Shown here: positions 33,165-42,855 of the stretch, piece by piece
How the letters are laid out: each line of letters opens with the position of its first letter
Numbering within the stretch: position 1 is the stretch's first letter
Origin: Mordavella massiliensis
GTDB lineage: Bacteria > Bacillota > Clostridia > Lachnospirales > Lachnospiraceae
NCBI RefSeq assembly: GCF_016901695.1
Contig: NZ_JACJKS010000001.1
Coordinates: 186,001 to 250,000 of the forward strand
Direction of reading: 5' to 3'
Length of the DNA stretch: 64,000 nt
Notes under the pieces: model-generated
The model's input: the letters and a program-made list of their open reading frames with translations, nothing else
Databases searched by the model: none
Told to the model about the DNA's origin: nothing
Program-made: the position numbers and the translations under genes

Positions 33165-34202
33165 TTATTCCTGCGGATGGATCATCACCTTGATGGAATC
33201 GCTGCTCATCTGCATCTGCAGGGCCTCCTCCATCTGCTCCAGGCCGTAGTGATGGGTGATCAGTTTTCTGATCTCCAGCCTGCCGCTGTTTAGCAGATTT
33301 ACCGCCCTCTGGTGAGTGTCCGGGTTGATCATGGATCCCGTGATGCGCAGTTCTTTCTTATAAACGTCGAACAGCGGAAGAGACGCCTCCGCCTCCGGGG
33401 CCGGCACGCCGAACAGAAGAACGCTGGCGCCGAACCCGGCCGCCTGAAACGCCTGCTCTATGGTCGGCCTTCTGCCCACGCACTCGATCACTACGTCCGC
33501 GCCGTCCCGGCCCGTCTCCTCCAGAAGACGCGCCCGGATTTCCTCCCGGACCGGATCGATCACCGCGTCCGTCCCCACTTCCAGCGCGATCTTTCTGCGA
33601 AGCGCGATCGGCTCGCTCAGGATCACTGCGCCTGCGCCGGAGAGCCGCGCCATCTGCACCATGAGAAGCCCGATGGTCCCGCCGCCGATCACGAGCACGC
33701 TCTGGCCCGGCCGGATCCCTGCTTGATCAATACCGTGGATGACGCAGGCCAGCGGCTCCGCCATGGCCGCCACATCAAAATCCAGCGCCGGATCCACTTT
33801 GAACACCTGTGTGTCCCGACACATGCAGTACTGCGCGAACCCGCCGTCCACATTGACGCCAAGGGCAAAAAGATTCTCGCAGTTCTGCTTCTTTCCCATC
33901 CGGCAGGGCATGCATGTCCCGCAGTACATATTGGGATCCATGGCCACGTGATCCCCCGGTTTCACAAGGGTGACCCCGCTTCCCACCGCCTCGACCACGC
34001 CGGCGAACTCATGTCCCAGCACAACCGGCGGCGTCACCTGCGCCGATCCTTTCTCCCCTTTATAGATATGGATGTCCGTGCCGCAGATGCCGCACGCTTC
34101 CGTCCGGACCAGCACTTCATGGGGGCCGGGCCCGGCAAACTGCATATCGCGCACTTCAAATCTGGGCGTGTGATCCGCCCCTAAAAAATAGGTCCCTTTC
34201 AT
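33165..34202 (-). CDS. Zinc-dependent medium-chain alcohol/polyol dehydrogenase
   Basis: A 345-residue MDR enzyme. The catalytic zinc site is indicated by CGICGTD and GHEFAG, and the structural zinc site by the CGTCMPCRMGKKQNC segment. The NAD(P)-binding loop is VIGGGTIGLL. Relatives act on sorbitol, L-threonine, galactitol-1-phosphate or L-idonate; the substrate here is undefined. It is the last gene of the GH31 sugar cluster and probably oxidises a sugar or sugar acid derived from the imported glycoside. Confidence 0.9.
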   Translation of the reverse strand: MKGTYFLGADHTPRFEVRDMQFAGPGPHEVLVRTEACGICGTDIHIYKGEKGSAQVTPPVVLGHEFAGVVEAVGSGVTLVKPGDHVAMDPNMYCGTCMPCRMGKKQNCENLFALGVNVDGGFAQYCMCRDTQVFKVDPALDFDVAAMAEPLACVIHGIDQAGIRPGQSVLVIGGGTIGLLMVQMARLSGAGAVILSEPIALRRKIALEVGTDAVIDPVREEIRARLLEETGRDGADVVIECVGRRPTIEQAFQAAGFGASVLLFGVPAPEAEASLPLFDVYKKELRITGSMINPDTHQRAVNLLNSGRLEIRKLITHHYGLEQMEEALQMQMSSDSIKVMIHPQE

Positions 34203-34313
34203 TTTCTTCCTTCCTTTCCCGTTCTCTCTTTATCTCTTGCTCCTGCCTGTCTCTTCTGCCTCTATCATACGTCTGCAAGGCGGCGTTGGCAAGACTCTCT
34301 TTCCCATAAAACA

Positions 34314-34340
34314 GGGCAGGACATACAGCATGTCCTGCCC
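34314..34340 (-). terminator. Hairpin between gnd and the last dehydrogenase gene
   Basis: GGGCAGGACA and TGTCCTGCCC form a ten-pair perfect stem with a seven-base loop just after the gnd stop, followed on the minus strand by TGTTTTA. It may partly terminate the operon or protect the upstream mRNA. Confidence 0.6.
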
Positions 34341-34358
34341 CGCGCCTGTGTACAAGTA

Positions 34359-35810
34359 TTACGCCGTATAGATCGACGATTCGGTGTCCCCGCCTGTACC
34401 CGTCCAGTTCGTGTGATAATGGCGTCCGCTCGGATCGTCCACCCGCTCGTAGGTGTGCGCGCCGAAATAATCCCTCTGCGCCTGCAGAAGATTGGCCGGC
34501 AGCCGCTCGCTCCTGTAGGAATCATAGTAGGCCACAGCCGCGCTGAGCGCCGGGATCGGAATGCCGGCTTCCACCGCCCGAGCGCAGACCTTCCGAAGTC
34601 CCGCCTGGGCGCCCTGGAACGCATCGCAGAAATACGGATCCAGCAGCAGGTTGGTCAGGCTGTTATCCCTGTCAAACGCCTCCTTGATCTTTCCGAGGAA
34701 TACGCTGCGGATGATGCAGCCGCCCCGCCACATCAGGGCAATGCTCCCGTAACTGAGCTCCCACCCGTATCCGGCTGCAGCCGCCCGAAGAAGGCTGAAG
34801 CCCTGGGCGTAGGAGCAGATCTTCGCCGCGTACAGGGCGTCATGGAGGGCGGGCAGCATCTCCTCCCTGCTGCAGCCTGCGGCCGGCGAGGGCCCGGCCA
34901 GCCTCCGGGAGGCCTCCGTTCGTTCTTTCTTCATGGCGCTTATATATCTTGCGTACACGGCCTCCGAGATCAGGGTCAGCGGCACCCCCTCATCCAGCGC
35001 TGCCTGGCTGGCCCATTTGCCTGTTCCTTTCTGCCCGGCGCTGTCCAGGATCTTCTCCACCAAAGGCTCGCCGTCCTCGTCCCGGTACTGCAGGATATCC
35101 GCTGTGATCTCCACAAGATAGCTGTCCAGGACACCCCGGTTCCACTCTCCAAAGATCTTTCCGATCTCCTCGTCCTCCATATGGAGACAGTTTTTCATCA
35201 GCGAATACACCTCGCAGATCAGTTCCATATCCCCGTATTCGATGCCGTTATGCACCATTTTCACAAAGTGGCCGGCGCCGCCCTCTCCGACCCAGTCGCA
35301 GCAGGGCTCGCCATCCGTCTGGGCGCAGATCTTCGTAAAGACCGGCTTCACGTACGGCCATGCCTCCGGATCGCCGCCGGGCATAAGGGAAGGTCCTTTT
35401 CTCGCGCCTTCTTCCCCGCCGGACACACCGGTCCCGATAAAGCGGATCCCTTTTTCCTTCAGGGCACGGTACCGTCTCTGCGTATCCTGATAGAAGGAGT
35501 TCCCGCCGTCGATCAGGATATCTCCCTCCTCCAGCAGCGGGAGCAGTGTGTCGATCACCTCGTCCACCGGGGAGCCGGCGCGGATCATAAGCATGATCCG
35601 GCGCGGCCTCTCAAGGCTCTCCACCAGTTCTTTCCAGGAATACGCCCCTGTAAAATTGCGCCCCTTTCCGTTCCCGTCCATAAAAGCGTTCACAACGCCG
35701 TCCCGCACATCGAACACGGTTACGCGAAACCCTTTCTCCTCCATATTCATTGCAAGGTTTTCACCCATGACAGCCATCCCTACGACAGCTATATCTGCTT
35801 TTTTCATCAT
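34359..35810 (-). CDS. gnd: 6-phosphogluconate dehydrogenase, decarboxylating
   Basis: A 483-residue enzyme oxidising 6-phosphogluconate to ribulose-5-phosphate and CO2. The nucleotide-binding GMAVMGENLAMN start, the GTGVSGGEEGARKGPSLMPGG substrate loop, the catalytic HFVKMVHNGIEYGDM segment and the C-terminal HTNWTGTGGD are present. The length is complete. Its place inside a sugar-uptake operon, rather than with other pentose-phosphate genes, suggests the pathway yields 6-phosphogluconate or a close analogue; that is inference. Confidence 0.93.
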   Translation of the reverse strand: MMKKADIAVVGMAVMGENLAMNMEEKGFRVTVFDVRDGVVNAFMDGNGKGRNFTGAYSWKELVESLERPRRIMLMIRAGSPVDEVIDTLLPLLEEGDILIDGGNSFYQDTQRRYRALKEKGIRFIGTGVSGGEEGARKGPSLMPGGDPEAWPYVKPVFTKICAQTDGEPCCDWVGEGGAGHFVKMVHNGIEYGDMELICEVYSLMKNCLHMEDEEIGKIFGEWNRGVLDSYLVEITADILQYRDEDGEPLVEKILDSAGQKGTGKWASQAALDEGVPLTLISEAVYARYISAMKKERTEASRRLAGPSPAAGCSREEMLPALHDALYAAKICSYAQGFSLLRAAAAGYGWELSYGSIALMWRGGCIIRSVFLGKIKEAFDRDNSLTNLLLDPYFCDAFQGAQAGLRKVCARAVEAGIPIPALSAAVAYYDSYRSERLPANLLQAQRDYFGAHTYERVDDPSGRHYHTNWTGTGGDTESSIYTA

Positions 35811-35830
35811 TGACCGCTTCCCTTCTGCAT

Positions 35831-36889
35831 TTATCTGCTAATCCTTGCGTTTCCACTGTAAATCTGCCGCAGCATCTGCTCATCGTCCGGCTGCGCGTAG
35901 TCGTTGGGCGTCGTCACCGCCATCGCCCCGCAGGCCCAGCCAAGCCGGATCCAGTCCCCGGGCTCGTATCCCCTGAGGATGCCGTACAGAACGCCGGAGG
36001 CGAATCCGTCTCCTCCTCCGATCCGGTCAAGGACCGCGATCCTTCTTGGCTCTTCCGTATACCAGTCCTCCCCGGCAAGCATGACTGCACCCCACAGATT
36101 CTCGCCCGCGTCCAGCTCGCCCCGGATGGTGCTCGTGAGAAGATACGCGTCCGGATACCGGGCGCGGACCTGCCGCAGCATATCGCGGAACGTTCCGGGA
36201 CGCTCCGGGTCGAGGGCAAGCGGCAGCAGATGCCCGTTTTCGTCCATCGGCTGGAAATTCATCAGGATATCCGCCTCCGACGCGATCCTGGAAAAGATCT
36301 CCGTCAGTTCCTCCTGCCTTCCCTTCCAGAAAGATTCCCTGTAGTTCATGTCAAAGGAAATGAGGGTACCCGTCTGTTTTGCCATTCTTGCCAGTTCCAG
36401 GCAGAATTTCCCCGTCTGCGGCGACAGCGCCGCGATCAGGCCGGACATGTGGAGGATCTTCACGCCGTCCCTGACAAACAGCTTCTCCAGGTCGAAATCT
36501 TCCAGGTCCAGCGTGCGCCCCACTTCTCCGGCCCGGTCGTTATACACTCTGGCGCCGCGCACGCCGAAGCCGCTCTCCGCAAAATTGATCTGATGGCGCA
36601 GTCCCCACGGACCGCCGGACTCCCGTTCCGGTCCTTCGTACGCAATGCCCCGGGCCCGTAGCTGCGCCCGGATAAATCCGGAGATCGGACTTCCCTTCAC
36701 AAAAGCCGTAAGCACTTTCGTCCGGCAGCCAAGAGCGGCCGGAACCGAGAGCACGTTGGATTCGGCGCTCGTAGCCTGCATGGTAAACCGGTTGCTGATG
36801 CTGATCTGCTGCCGTCCGTCCGGCGCCATCCGAAGCCCCATGCTGGTAGGCGCCACCACGTCATAAAGCGCTTCTTTCCTGCATTTCAT
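35831..36889 (-). CDS. PfkB family sugar kinase (2-keto-3-deoxygluconate kinase-like)
   Basis: A 352-residue ribokinase-fold kinase. The SAESNVLSVPAALG segment corresponds to the family's substrate-binding GG..N.A region and the C-terminal DRIGGGDGFASG to the anion-hole motif with the catalytic Asp (usually GAGDAF; here GGGDGF). It resembles KDG kinases most, but the departures from consensus mean the substrate could be another keto-sugar acid. It lies 20 bases downstream of a zinc dehydrogenase and 20 upstream of gnd, so it probably phosphorylates the dehydrogenase product. Confidence 0.85.
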   Translation of the reverse strand: MKCRKEALYDVVAPTSMGLRMAPDGRQQISISNRFTMQATSAESNVLSVPAALGCRTKVLTAFVKGSPISGFIRAQLRARGIAYEGPERESGGPWGLRHQINFAESGFGVRGARVYNDRAGEVGRTLDLEDFDLEKLFVRDGVKILHMSGLIAALSPQTGKFCLELARMAKQTGTLISFDMNYRESFWKGRQEELTEIFSRIASEADILMNFQPMDENGHLLPLALDPERPGTFRDMLRQVRARYPDAYLLTSTIRGELDAGENLWGAVMLAGEDWYTEEPRRIAVLDRIGGGDGFASGVLYGILRGYEPGDWIRLGWACGAMAVTTPNDYAQPDDEQMLRQIYSGNARISR

Positions 36890-36908
36890 CCCCGTCTCTC
36901 CTTTCCGT

Positions 36909-37952
36909 CTACTCGTCTGACGGATCTACGTCGATCAGCACTTTCATTGTTGTCTCCCGGTTGTTGTCAATATACTCGTATGCCTTCTGGTAATCCTCAA
37001 AGGCAAAGTGCTGGCTCATCAGAGGCCTGAGCTGTATTTTCCCTTCTCCGACGCACCGGATCGCATCCACATAGTCTTCATGCCTGTACATCATGGATGT
37101 ATTCAGATCCAGTTCCGAGTCGTTCAGCTTGGCGAGGTCCACATTCGCCATGGCCCCGAACACTGCCACCAGAATGATCGTGCTTCCTTTGCGGGCGTTC
37201 TGGATCGCCTGGTTCATCGTAGTATCATTGCCGGCGCAGTCGTAGATCACATCCGCCTTGTCAGGGCCAAACTCCCGGATCATGGCCTCCCCGAAATCCT
37301 GCTCTTTCGTGTTGACCGCGGCATCGGCGCCCAGCTCTTTCGCCAGCCCGAGCCGGTACTCTGACACATCCGTGATCATCACCTTGCGGGCTCCAAGCGC
37401 TTTGACCGACTGGGCAAGGAGCAGACCGATGGGGCCGCACCCGAGGATCGCCACATTTGCGCCCTGAAGCCCGGGAAAACGCTTCGCCGCATGGATCGTC
37501 ACAGCCAGCGGCTCCAGCATCGCCCCCTCGTCATAGGTGAGGGAATCCGGGATCGGTGTGATCTTGGACGCGTCCACCGCAAAGTATTCGCTGGCTGTCC
37601 CGGTTGTCTGGAAGCCCATCACCTTAAGCTCCTCGCAGAGATTGTATTTCCCGTGGGTGCAGGGATGGCAGTGCCCGCAGAATACCTGGGGCTCGATCGT
37701 CACTCTGTCGCCGGCGCGGAGATCTTTGACGCCCGCTCCGGTCTTTACGATCTTTCCTGACACCTCATGCCCCTGTGTGACCGGGTAAGAAGTATACGGG
37801 TGCGTTCCGTGATATACATGGATATCGCTTCCGCAGATCCCGATCCGCTTGATCTTTACGAGCACCTGCCCCTCGCCCGGATCCGGGACCGGCACCTCCT
37901 GAAAGATGATCTTCTTTGGTTCCGTCATGACTTCCTGTTTCATTGTTTCCAT
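36909..37952 (-). CDS. Zinc-dependent medium-chain sugar/polyol dehydrogenase
   Basis: A 347-residue MDR dehydrogenase. GICGSDIHVYHG and QGHEVSG give the catalytic zinc site, CGHCHPCTHGKYNLC the structural zinc cysteines, and ILGCGPIGLL the dinucleotide site. It differs considerably from the other dehydrogenase of the cluster, so the two probably catalyse different steps. The start at 37952 has GAGGAGG nine bases upstream; an ATG nine bases later is an alternative. It follows the response regulator by 13 bases and precedes the PfkB kinase. Confidence 0.9.
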   Translation of the reverse strand: METMKQEVMTEPKKIIFQEVPVPDPGEGQVLVKIKRIGICGSDIHVYHGTHPYTSYPVTQGHEVSGKIVKTGAGVKDLRAGDRVTIEPQVFCGHCHPCTHGKYNLCEELKVMGFQTTGTASEYFAVDASKITPIPDSLTYDEGAMLEPLAVTIHAAKRFPGLQGANVAILGCGPIGLLLAQSVKALGARKVMITDVSEYRLGLAKELGADAAVNTKEQDFGEAMIREFGPDKADVIYDCAGNDTTMNQAIQNARKGSTIILVAVFGAMANVDLAKLNDSELDLNTSMMYRHEDYVDAIRCVGEGKIQLRPLMSQHFAFEDYQKAYEYIDNNRETTMKVLIDVDPSDE

Positions 37953-37965
37953 TTCTTGCGCCTCC

Positions 37966-38715
37966 TCATGGTTTGATATCTTTCTTTTGCAGTACAAACT
38001 GTTTCGCCGACACCCCTGTGTACTCTTTAAAAACTTTTGAAAAATATTTCTGCTCCGGATAGCCGACCGCAAGCGCGACTTCATAGATCTTCATATCTGT
38101 CGTGAGCAGCAGCTCCTTTGCCTTCTCCATCCGGATCCTGCGCACATAAGAGGAGAATGTCTCTCCCGTTTCTTTCGTAAACAGCGTGCTGATATACTGC
38201 GGCGTCACTTTGTATACATCCGCATAGGTGCTCAGGGAAATATGGGTCGCGTAGTCCCGCTTTACTGCGTTCATAACTGAGTATACCAGATCCGAGTATG
38301 CGCCGCCATCCCCCGGTGCCTCCCTTTCCGTCAAAGTATCCTGCGGATTTAATTTCTCCAGCAGCCTTTTCACATCGGAGACGGTCACAGGCTTCAGCAG
38401 ATAATCCGTCACCCCGTAAGAGATCGCCGTCTGCGCGTAGCTGAATTCCGCATAGCCGCTCAGAATGATAAAGATGCATCGGATATTCATCTCTCTGACC
38501 TTGCGGATCATCTCCAGGCCTTCCATCTTCGGCATGCGGATGTCAGTGATCACGATATCGGGCAGCATATCCTGGATCATCTTAAGTCCCTCCAGCCCGT
38601 CTTCTGCCTCGCCGATCACTTTCACTCCCATATCCAGCCGCCGGATAAGTTTGCACAGGCCTTCCCGGATCCGCAGTTCATCTTCCACGACGATTAATGT
38701 TTTCAATCCATTCAC
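37966..38715 (-). CDS. YesN-type response regulator (receiver + AraC HTH)
   Basis: A 249-residue regulator. The receiver domain (about residues 5-125) has the phosphoacceptor Asp in DIVITDIRMPKMEG and the conserved Lys in LLKPVTVSD. The C-terminal AraC-type DNA-binding domain (about 145-245) contains VTPQYISTLFTKETGETFSSYVRR-like recognition sequence and the usual VGYPEQKYFSKVFKEYTG end. Its start overlaps the sensor kinase gene by four bases. It should activate the surrounding sugar operon. Confidence 0.92.
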   Translation of the reverse strand: MNGLKTLIVVEDELRIREGLCKLIRRLDMGVKVIGEAEDGLEGLKMIQDMLPDIVITDIRMPKMEGLEMIRKVREMNIRCIFIILSGYAEFSYAQTAISYGVTDYLLKPVTVSDVKRLLEKLNPQDTLTEREAPGDGGAYSDLVYSVMNAVKRDYATHISLSTYADVYKVTPQYISTLFTKETGETFSSYVRRIRMEKAKELLLTTDMKIYEVALAVGYPEQKYFSKVFKEYTGVSAKQFVLQKKDIKP

Positions 38716-40517
38716 TCCTTCTCTTTTCCGTCAGAAGGTTCCTTCCTCATCTCCGGTATGATCAGTACAAATTCCGTGCCCCGGCCGAGCTCGCTCTCGA
38801 CCCGGATCTGCGCCTCGTCCCGGTAATAGATCTTCAGTCTGTTCACCACGTTGCTCAGGCCGATGCTGCGGCTGTCCAGCGCCTTCTTCTCCAGTATGTT
38901 GCGCCGGAGGTCCTCCAACTGTTCAGGAGACATGCCTCTTCCATTGTCGCTGACAGTGATCTGCAGCTTGCCGTCTTCCCGCACATATGCCTTCACCATG
39001 ATCACGCCGCCTTCGCCCGTCTCCCGGAAAGCGTGCAGGATGCTGTTCTCGATCAGCGGCTGCAGGAGCATCTTGTAGATCGGGTAATCGAGCGCTTCGT
39101 CCGTGATCTCGTACGTACAGTCAAAGGAATCATCGAACCGTTCCCGCTGGAGAAACACATATTTTTTCAGCCATTCGATCTCAACGGAAAAAGGTACGAT
39201 GCCGTTGATATTCGATACGCTGTAACGCAAAAGGCTGCCCAGCATGCTCAGCATATCGCTGATCTCCTCTTCGCCGGCATCGATGGCCCGCCAGTTGATG
39301 GAGTCCAGCGTATTGTACAGAAAGTGCGGGTTGATCTGCGCCTCCAGCGCTTTGATCTCCGCGTTTTTCTGGCGTTCCGACGCCTCCCGGATCTCGCTGT
39401 TTTTCTGCTTGAGAGCCTCGACAAGAGACGTATTCCGATCCACCATCCGGTTAAACTGATGGGAGATCAGATACAGATCGTCATCCGGGGACAGATGCAC
39501 TTTCAAAGAGCGGCTCTCGTCCGGATCGTAGTTCTCAATGGCCTCCCCTATATTCCGGATCTCACGGATGTAGCGGCCGGTAAAACGCATGACCACAATA
39601 AAGAATGCAGCCATGATCACGATCATGAGCAGGAGCACGATGGTGCTGAAGTTCCGGACCTCCCGCCTCTGTATATCTTCGTCCACAATGTAGGAGGCGG
39701 TCCAGCCGCTGTCCCCGATCTCCTGGTCGATCCTGTAACAGTTTCTGCCTCTGTATTCCTCCTGCAGATAAGACGAAAACTCCCGGCCGACACTCCGGCT
39801 GTCTGTCCCGTTCAGGATCTCCCCGCCCGGTCCTGTCACCACCGTCTCCACGCCTTCGTTGCTCGCCGCCCCCTGCTGGTAGAGGAGCATCTGCGTGCTG
39901 ACTGCGTAAAGCAGCAGCCCGCTCCGCTCCTTTGTGTACAGATCCCGGACCGGCATGCCGATCAGCACCACCGGATCCGACTGCTGCATCCCTTCCAGAA
40001 GATCATAGGCCGCAGTGATCTTACGTCTCTGCGGATCCCCGATCTCATCCCGGATCTGCTGCCGGCTGTCTGCCGTCATCCACAGGGGCATCCCGTTGCG
40101 GTCATACCACTTGGAGTAGGACACGTACAGATCATTATCTGCTATAAACGCCGCGCTCCGCACATAGCCGAGGGAGTAGACCGCCGCCTGCAGCTCAATC
40201 TGCATATTCTGGAGATCCGCCGTGTACAGTTTGTCCTCCTCGTTGATCGCGGAAGCAAGATTGATAAAATCCCGGTTTGTGATCAGCTCGAAAAAGGAAT
40301 CCTCATAGTTGTTCAGCCTCTCTGTAAGAAGGAGATCGTGCTGCCTCGCATTCTGCTGTATCAACTGCCCGGACTGCCTGTAGAGGCTCCGGGAGTAGAT
40401 CTCATTTGCCACGATGATGACAAGGATCGTCGGAACGACAGACAAAATGACAAAGATCATCATAACCCGCCTCAGCAGCATGCTTCTTTTTTTCTTCGTT
40501 CCCGTATGTTTCAGCAA
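38712..40517 (-). CDS. YesM-type sensor histidine kinase
   Basis: A 601-residue membrane kinase of the HPK7/LytS-like group that pairs with AraC-type regulators. A first membrane helix (about residues 16-36), an extracytoplasmic Cache-like region of about 260 residues, a second helix, a HAMP linker, then the kinase: phosphoacceptor His in NPHFLYNTLDSIN and the NGRGM G-box. The start is uncertain. TTG at 40517 has GAAGGGG upstream, ATG at 40481 is another option, and the longest frame begins with a TTG at 40583 inside the YicI gene. Confidence 0.9.
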   Translation of the reverse strand: MLKHTGTKKKRSMLLRRVMMIFVILSVVPTILVIIVANEIYSRSLYRQSGQLIQQNARQHDLLLTERLNNYEDSFFELITNRDFINLASAINEEDKLYTADLQNMQIELQAAVYSLGYVRSAAFIADNDLYVSYSKWYDRNGMPLWMTADSRQQIRDEIGDPQRRKITAAYDLLEGMQQSDPVVLIGMPVRDLYTKERSGLLLYAVSTQMLLYQQGAASNEGVETVVTGPGGEILNGTDSRSVGREFSSYLQEEYRGRNCYRIDQEIGDSGWTASYIVDEDIQRREVRNFSTIVLLLMIVIMAAFFIVVMRFTGRYIREIRNIGEAIENYDPDESRSLKVHLSPDDDLYLISHQFNRMVDRNTSLVEALKQKNSEIREASERQKNAEIKALEAQINPHFLYNTLDSINWRAIDAGEEEISDMLSMLGSLLRYSVSNINGIVPFSVEIEWLKKYVFLQRERFDDSFDCTYEITDEALDYPIYKMLLQPLIENSILHAFRETGEGGVIMVKAYVREDGKLQITVSDNGRGMSPEQLEDLRRNILEKKALDSRSIGLSNVVNRLKIYYRDEAQIRVESELGRGTEFVLIIPEMRKEPSDGKEKE

Positions 40518-40569
40518 ATCATCAATCCCCTTCTTTTCCTGCAGATAGCCCAGGCCGTTGTTCTGACCA

Positions 40570-42834
40570 TTATAGCACGGCAACCGGCACTTTCAAATCC
40601 ATACCCTGTTCCGCCATGCACACAGCCGTCAGATTGTTCCCTCCGTCCGCCGTGACGCTGACCTGCCCGTCCGTACTGCACATGCGGACATGGACCGGAT
40701 TCTCTCCCTTCATATCCGGGATCGAGATCTCTGCCGGCACCCTGTCAACAGGCTGGTAGATCTTCAGCACCGTGCCGGTCTGATAATCGTAATCCGGCCG
40801 GTCTTCTGTTTCTCCTACCGGCAGGATCGTGTTCTCGCGCACGAGCAGCGGAAGATGGAAGTAGTCAAAGGTCTCTTTGTACCATCTTCCCCCTTCTTTC
40901 ACTTCGCCGGTCAGATAATTGGTCCAGCGTCCTTCCGGCACATAGTAGGTAACCTCCCCGTCCGCCCGGAACACCGGCGCCACAAGAAGGGAATCTCCCA
41001 GCATGTACTGTCTGTCCAGCATCGCGCAGGTGGGGTCGTCCGGAAATTCCATGACCATGGGGCGCATCATCGGGATCCCTTCCTCGTGCGCTTTTACCGC
41101 CATCGCGTAGAGATACGGCATGAGTGAACATTTCAGCTTCACGAAAGCGCGGAGGACGTCGCATGCCTCCTCGTCAAAAAGCCAGGGCACCCGGTAGGAT
41201 GTGGATCCGTGAAGACGGCTGTGGGAGCTCAAAAGCCCGAACTGACACCAGCGCTTGTATACGTCGGCTGTAGCCGTCTGCTCAAATCCGCCCATATCGT
41301 GGCTCCAGAAACCAAAGCCTCCCATGGAGAGGGACAGTCCGCCCCGCAGGTCCTCCGCCATGGACGGATAGGTGGCCGTACAGTCCCCGCCCCAGTGTAC
41401 CGGGAACTGCTGGCACCCGGCCGTCGCGGAGCGGGCGAACAGGCACGCTTCCTTTTTCCCAAGCTTCCGCTCCAGCAGCTCAAATACCGTCTTATTGTAA
41501 AGATATGTATAGTAATTGTGCATCCGCACCGGATCGCTGTGATCGTAGTATTCGATGCCTGTCACCGGGATCCGCTCGCCAAAGTCCGTCTTAAAGCTGT
41601 CCACGCCCATGTCGATGAGGGCTTCCAGTTTATCCTGATACCACTTGCAGGCGGCCGGATTCGTAAAATCGACAAGGGCCATGCCGGCCTGCCAGAAATC
41701 CCACTGCCACACGGTTCCGTCTGTATTTTTTACAAAGTAGCCATTCTCCATTCCCTCCCGGAACATGGAGGACTTCTGTCCCACGTAGCTGTTGATCCAG
41801 CAGCAGATGTGCAGGCCTCTCTCCTTGTAGCGCCGGATCATGGCTGCCGGGTCCGGGAACGTATCCGGATCCCATGTGAAGTTCACCCACTCGTATCCCT
41901 TCATCCAGAAACAGTCAAAGTGGAACACATGGAGTGGGATATCCCGGTCCGCCATGCCCTGTATGAAACCGGTCACCGTGTCTTCGTCATAGCTGGTCGT
42001 AAAGGATGTGGTCAGCCACAGGCCGAAGGTCCACGCCGGCGGAAGGGCCGGCATGCCGGTCAGTCTGTTGTACATCTGTACGGTCCCCTTCGGCGTGCCG
42101 CCGTTGATGATGTAGTAATCCAGACACTCTGTCTTCATGGAAAACTGCACCCGCTCTACCTTCTCGCTTCCGACTTCAAACTGCACGTCCCCCGGATTGT
42201 CAACGAAGACGCCGTACCCCTTACTGGTCACATAGAACGGGATATTCTTATAGGTCTGCTCGGACGCCGTGCCGCCGTCCTCATTCCAGATCTGGACTTC
42301 CTGGCCGTTCTTGATGAAAGGCGTGTACCTCTCGCCAAGTCCGTAGACCTGCTCTCCCACATCGAGGAGGAGCTGTTCCACCATGTAATCTGTCTTTTCT
42401 TCCCTGTCGTACATGCAGGCCGCGTTGCGGTAGCCGGAGTCGGTCAGAAGTTTCCCTTCCGACCGGTATTCCACATGCCAGGCATTCGGCCTTTTGTCGA
42501 TCACCGCCTCCGTCTTCCCGGAAGCAAACACCAGACGGTCTTCCTCCTCCCTGACAGAGACGAAATCCCCGCTCTGCTGTGCTTTCTGGAAGTGAGGCGC
42601 CCGGTTCGGCCTGCCTGCAAAGTGCACGATGGACACTTTGATCACATCCGGCATGGGACTGGAAAAGGTGAACGTCAGCATAGGCTGATTCAGCGTGTCT
42701 CCCCTGTCCCCGATGTGGTTGGTCGCCGCGTAGACCGTCAGTTCATTCCCCCGCACTTCATGGTCCCAGTATTCGACCGCATAGCGCGGTTCATAGCGGT
42801 CCCGGATCCTCCAGTACCCGAATGTAAATTTCAT
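40570..42834 (-). CDS. yicI: Alpha-xylosidase YicI (GH31)
   Basis: A 754-residue GH31 enzyme. The catalytic nucleophile is the Asp in FKTDFGERIP and the acid/base the Asp in HWGGDC; both are in the YicI form. The N-terminal beta-sandwich and the C-terminal domain are present and the length is close to 770. Characterised relatives release xylose from isoprimeverose-type alpha-xylosides. No signal peptide, so it acts on imported sugar. It follows the other GH31 gene by 21 bases. Confidence 0.92.
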   Translation of the reverse strand: MKFTFGYWRIRDRYEPRYAVEYWDHEVRGNELTVYAATNHIGDRGDTLNQPMLTFTFSSPMPDVIKVSIVHFAGRPNRAPHFQKAQQSGDFVSVREEEDRLVFASGKTEAVIDKRPNAWHVEYRSEGKLLTDSGYRNAACMYDREEKTDYMVEQLLLDVGEQVYGLGERYTPFIKNGQEVQIWNEDGGTASEQTYKNIPFYVTSKGYGVFVDNPGDVQFEVGSEKVERVQFSMKTECLDYYIINGGTPKGTVQMYNRLTGMPALPPAWTFGLWLTTSFTTSYDEDTVTGFIQGMADRDIPLHVFHFDCFWMKGYEWVNFTWDPDTFPDPAAMIRRYKERGLHICCWINSYVGQKSSMFREGMENGYFVKNTDGTVWQWDFWQAGMALVDFTNPAACKWYQDKLEALIDMGVDSFKTDFGERIPVTGIEYYDHSDPVRMHNYYTYLYNKTVFELLERKLGKKEACLFARSATAGCQQFPVHWGGDCTATYPSMAEDLRGGLSLSMGGFGFWSHDMGGFEQTATADVYKRWCQFGLLSSHSRLHGSTSYRVPWLFDEEACDVLRAFVKLKCSLMPYLYAMAVKAHEEGIPMMRPMVMEFPDDPTCAMLDRQYMLGDSLLVAPVFRADGEVTYYVPEGRWTNYLTGEVKEGGRWYKETFDYFHLPLLVRENTILPVGETEDRPDYDYQTGTVLKIYQPVDRVPAEISIPDMKGENPVHVRMCSTDGQVSVTADGGNNLTAVCMAEQGMDLKVPVAVL

Positions 42835-42855
42835 CTGTCTCTCCCTCCCTGTCTC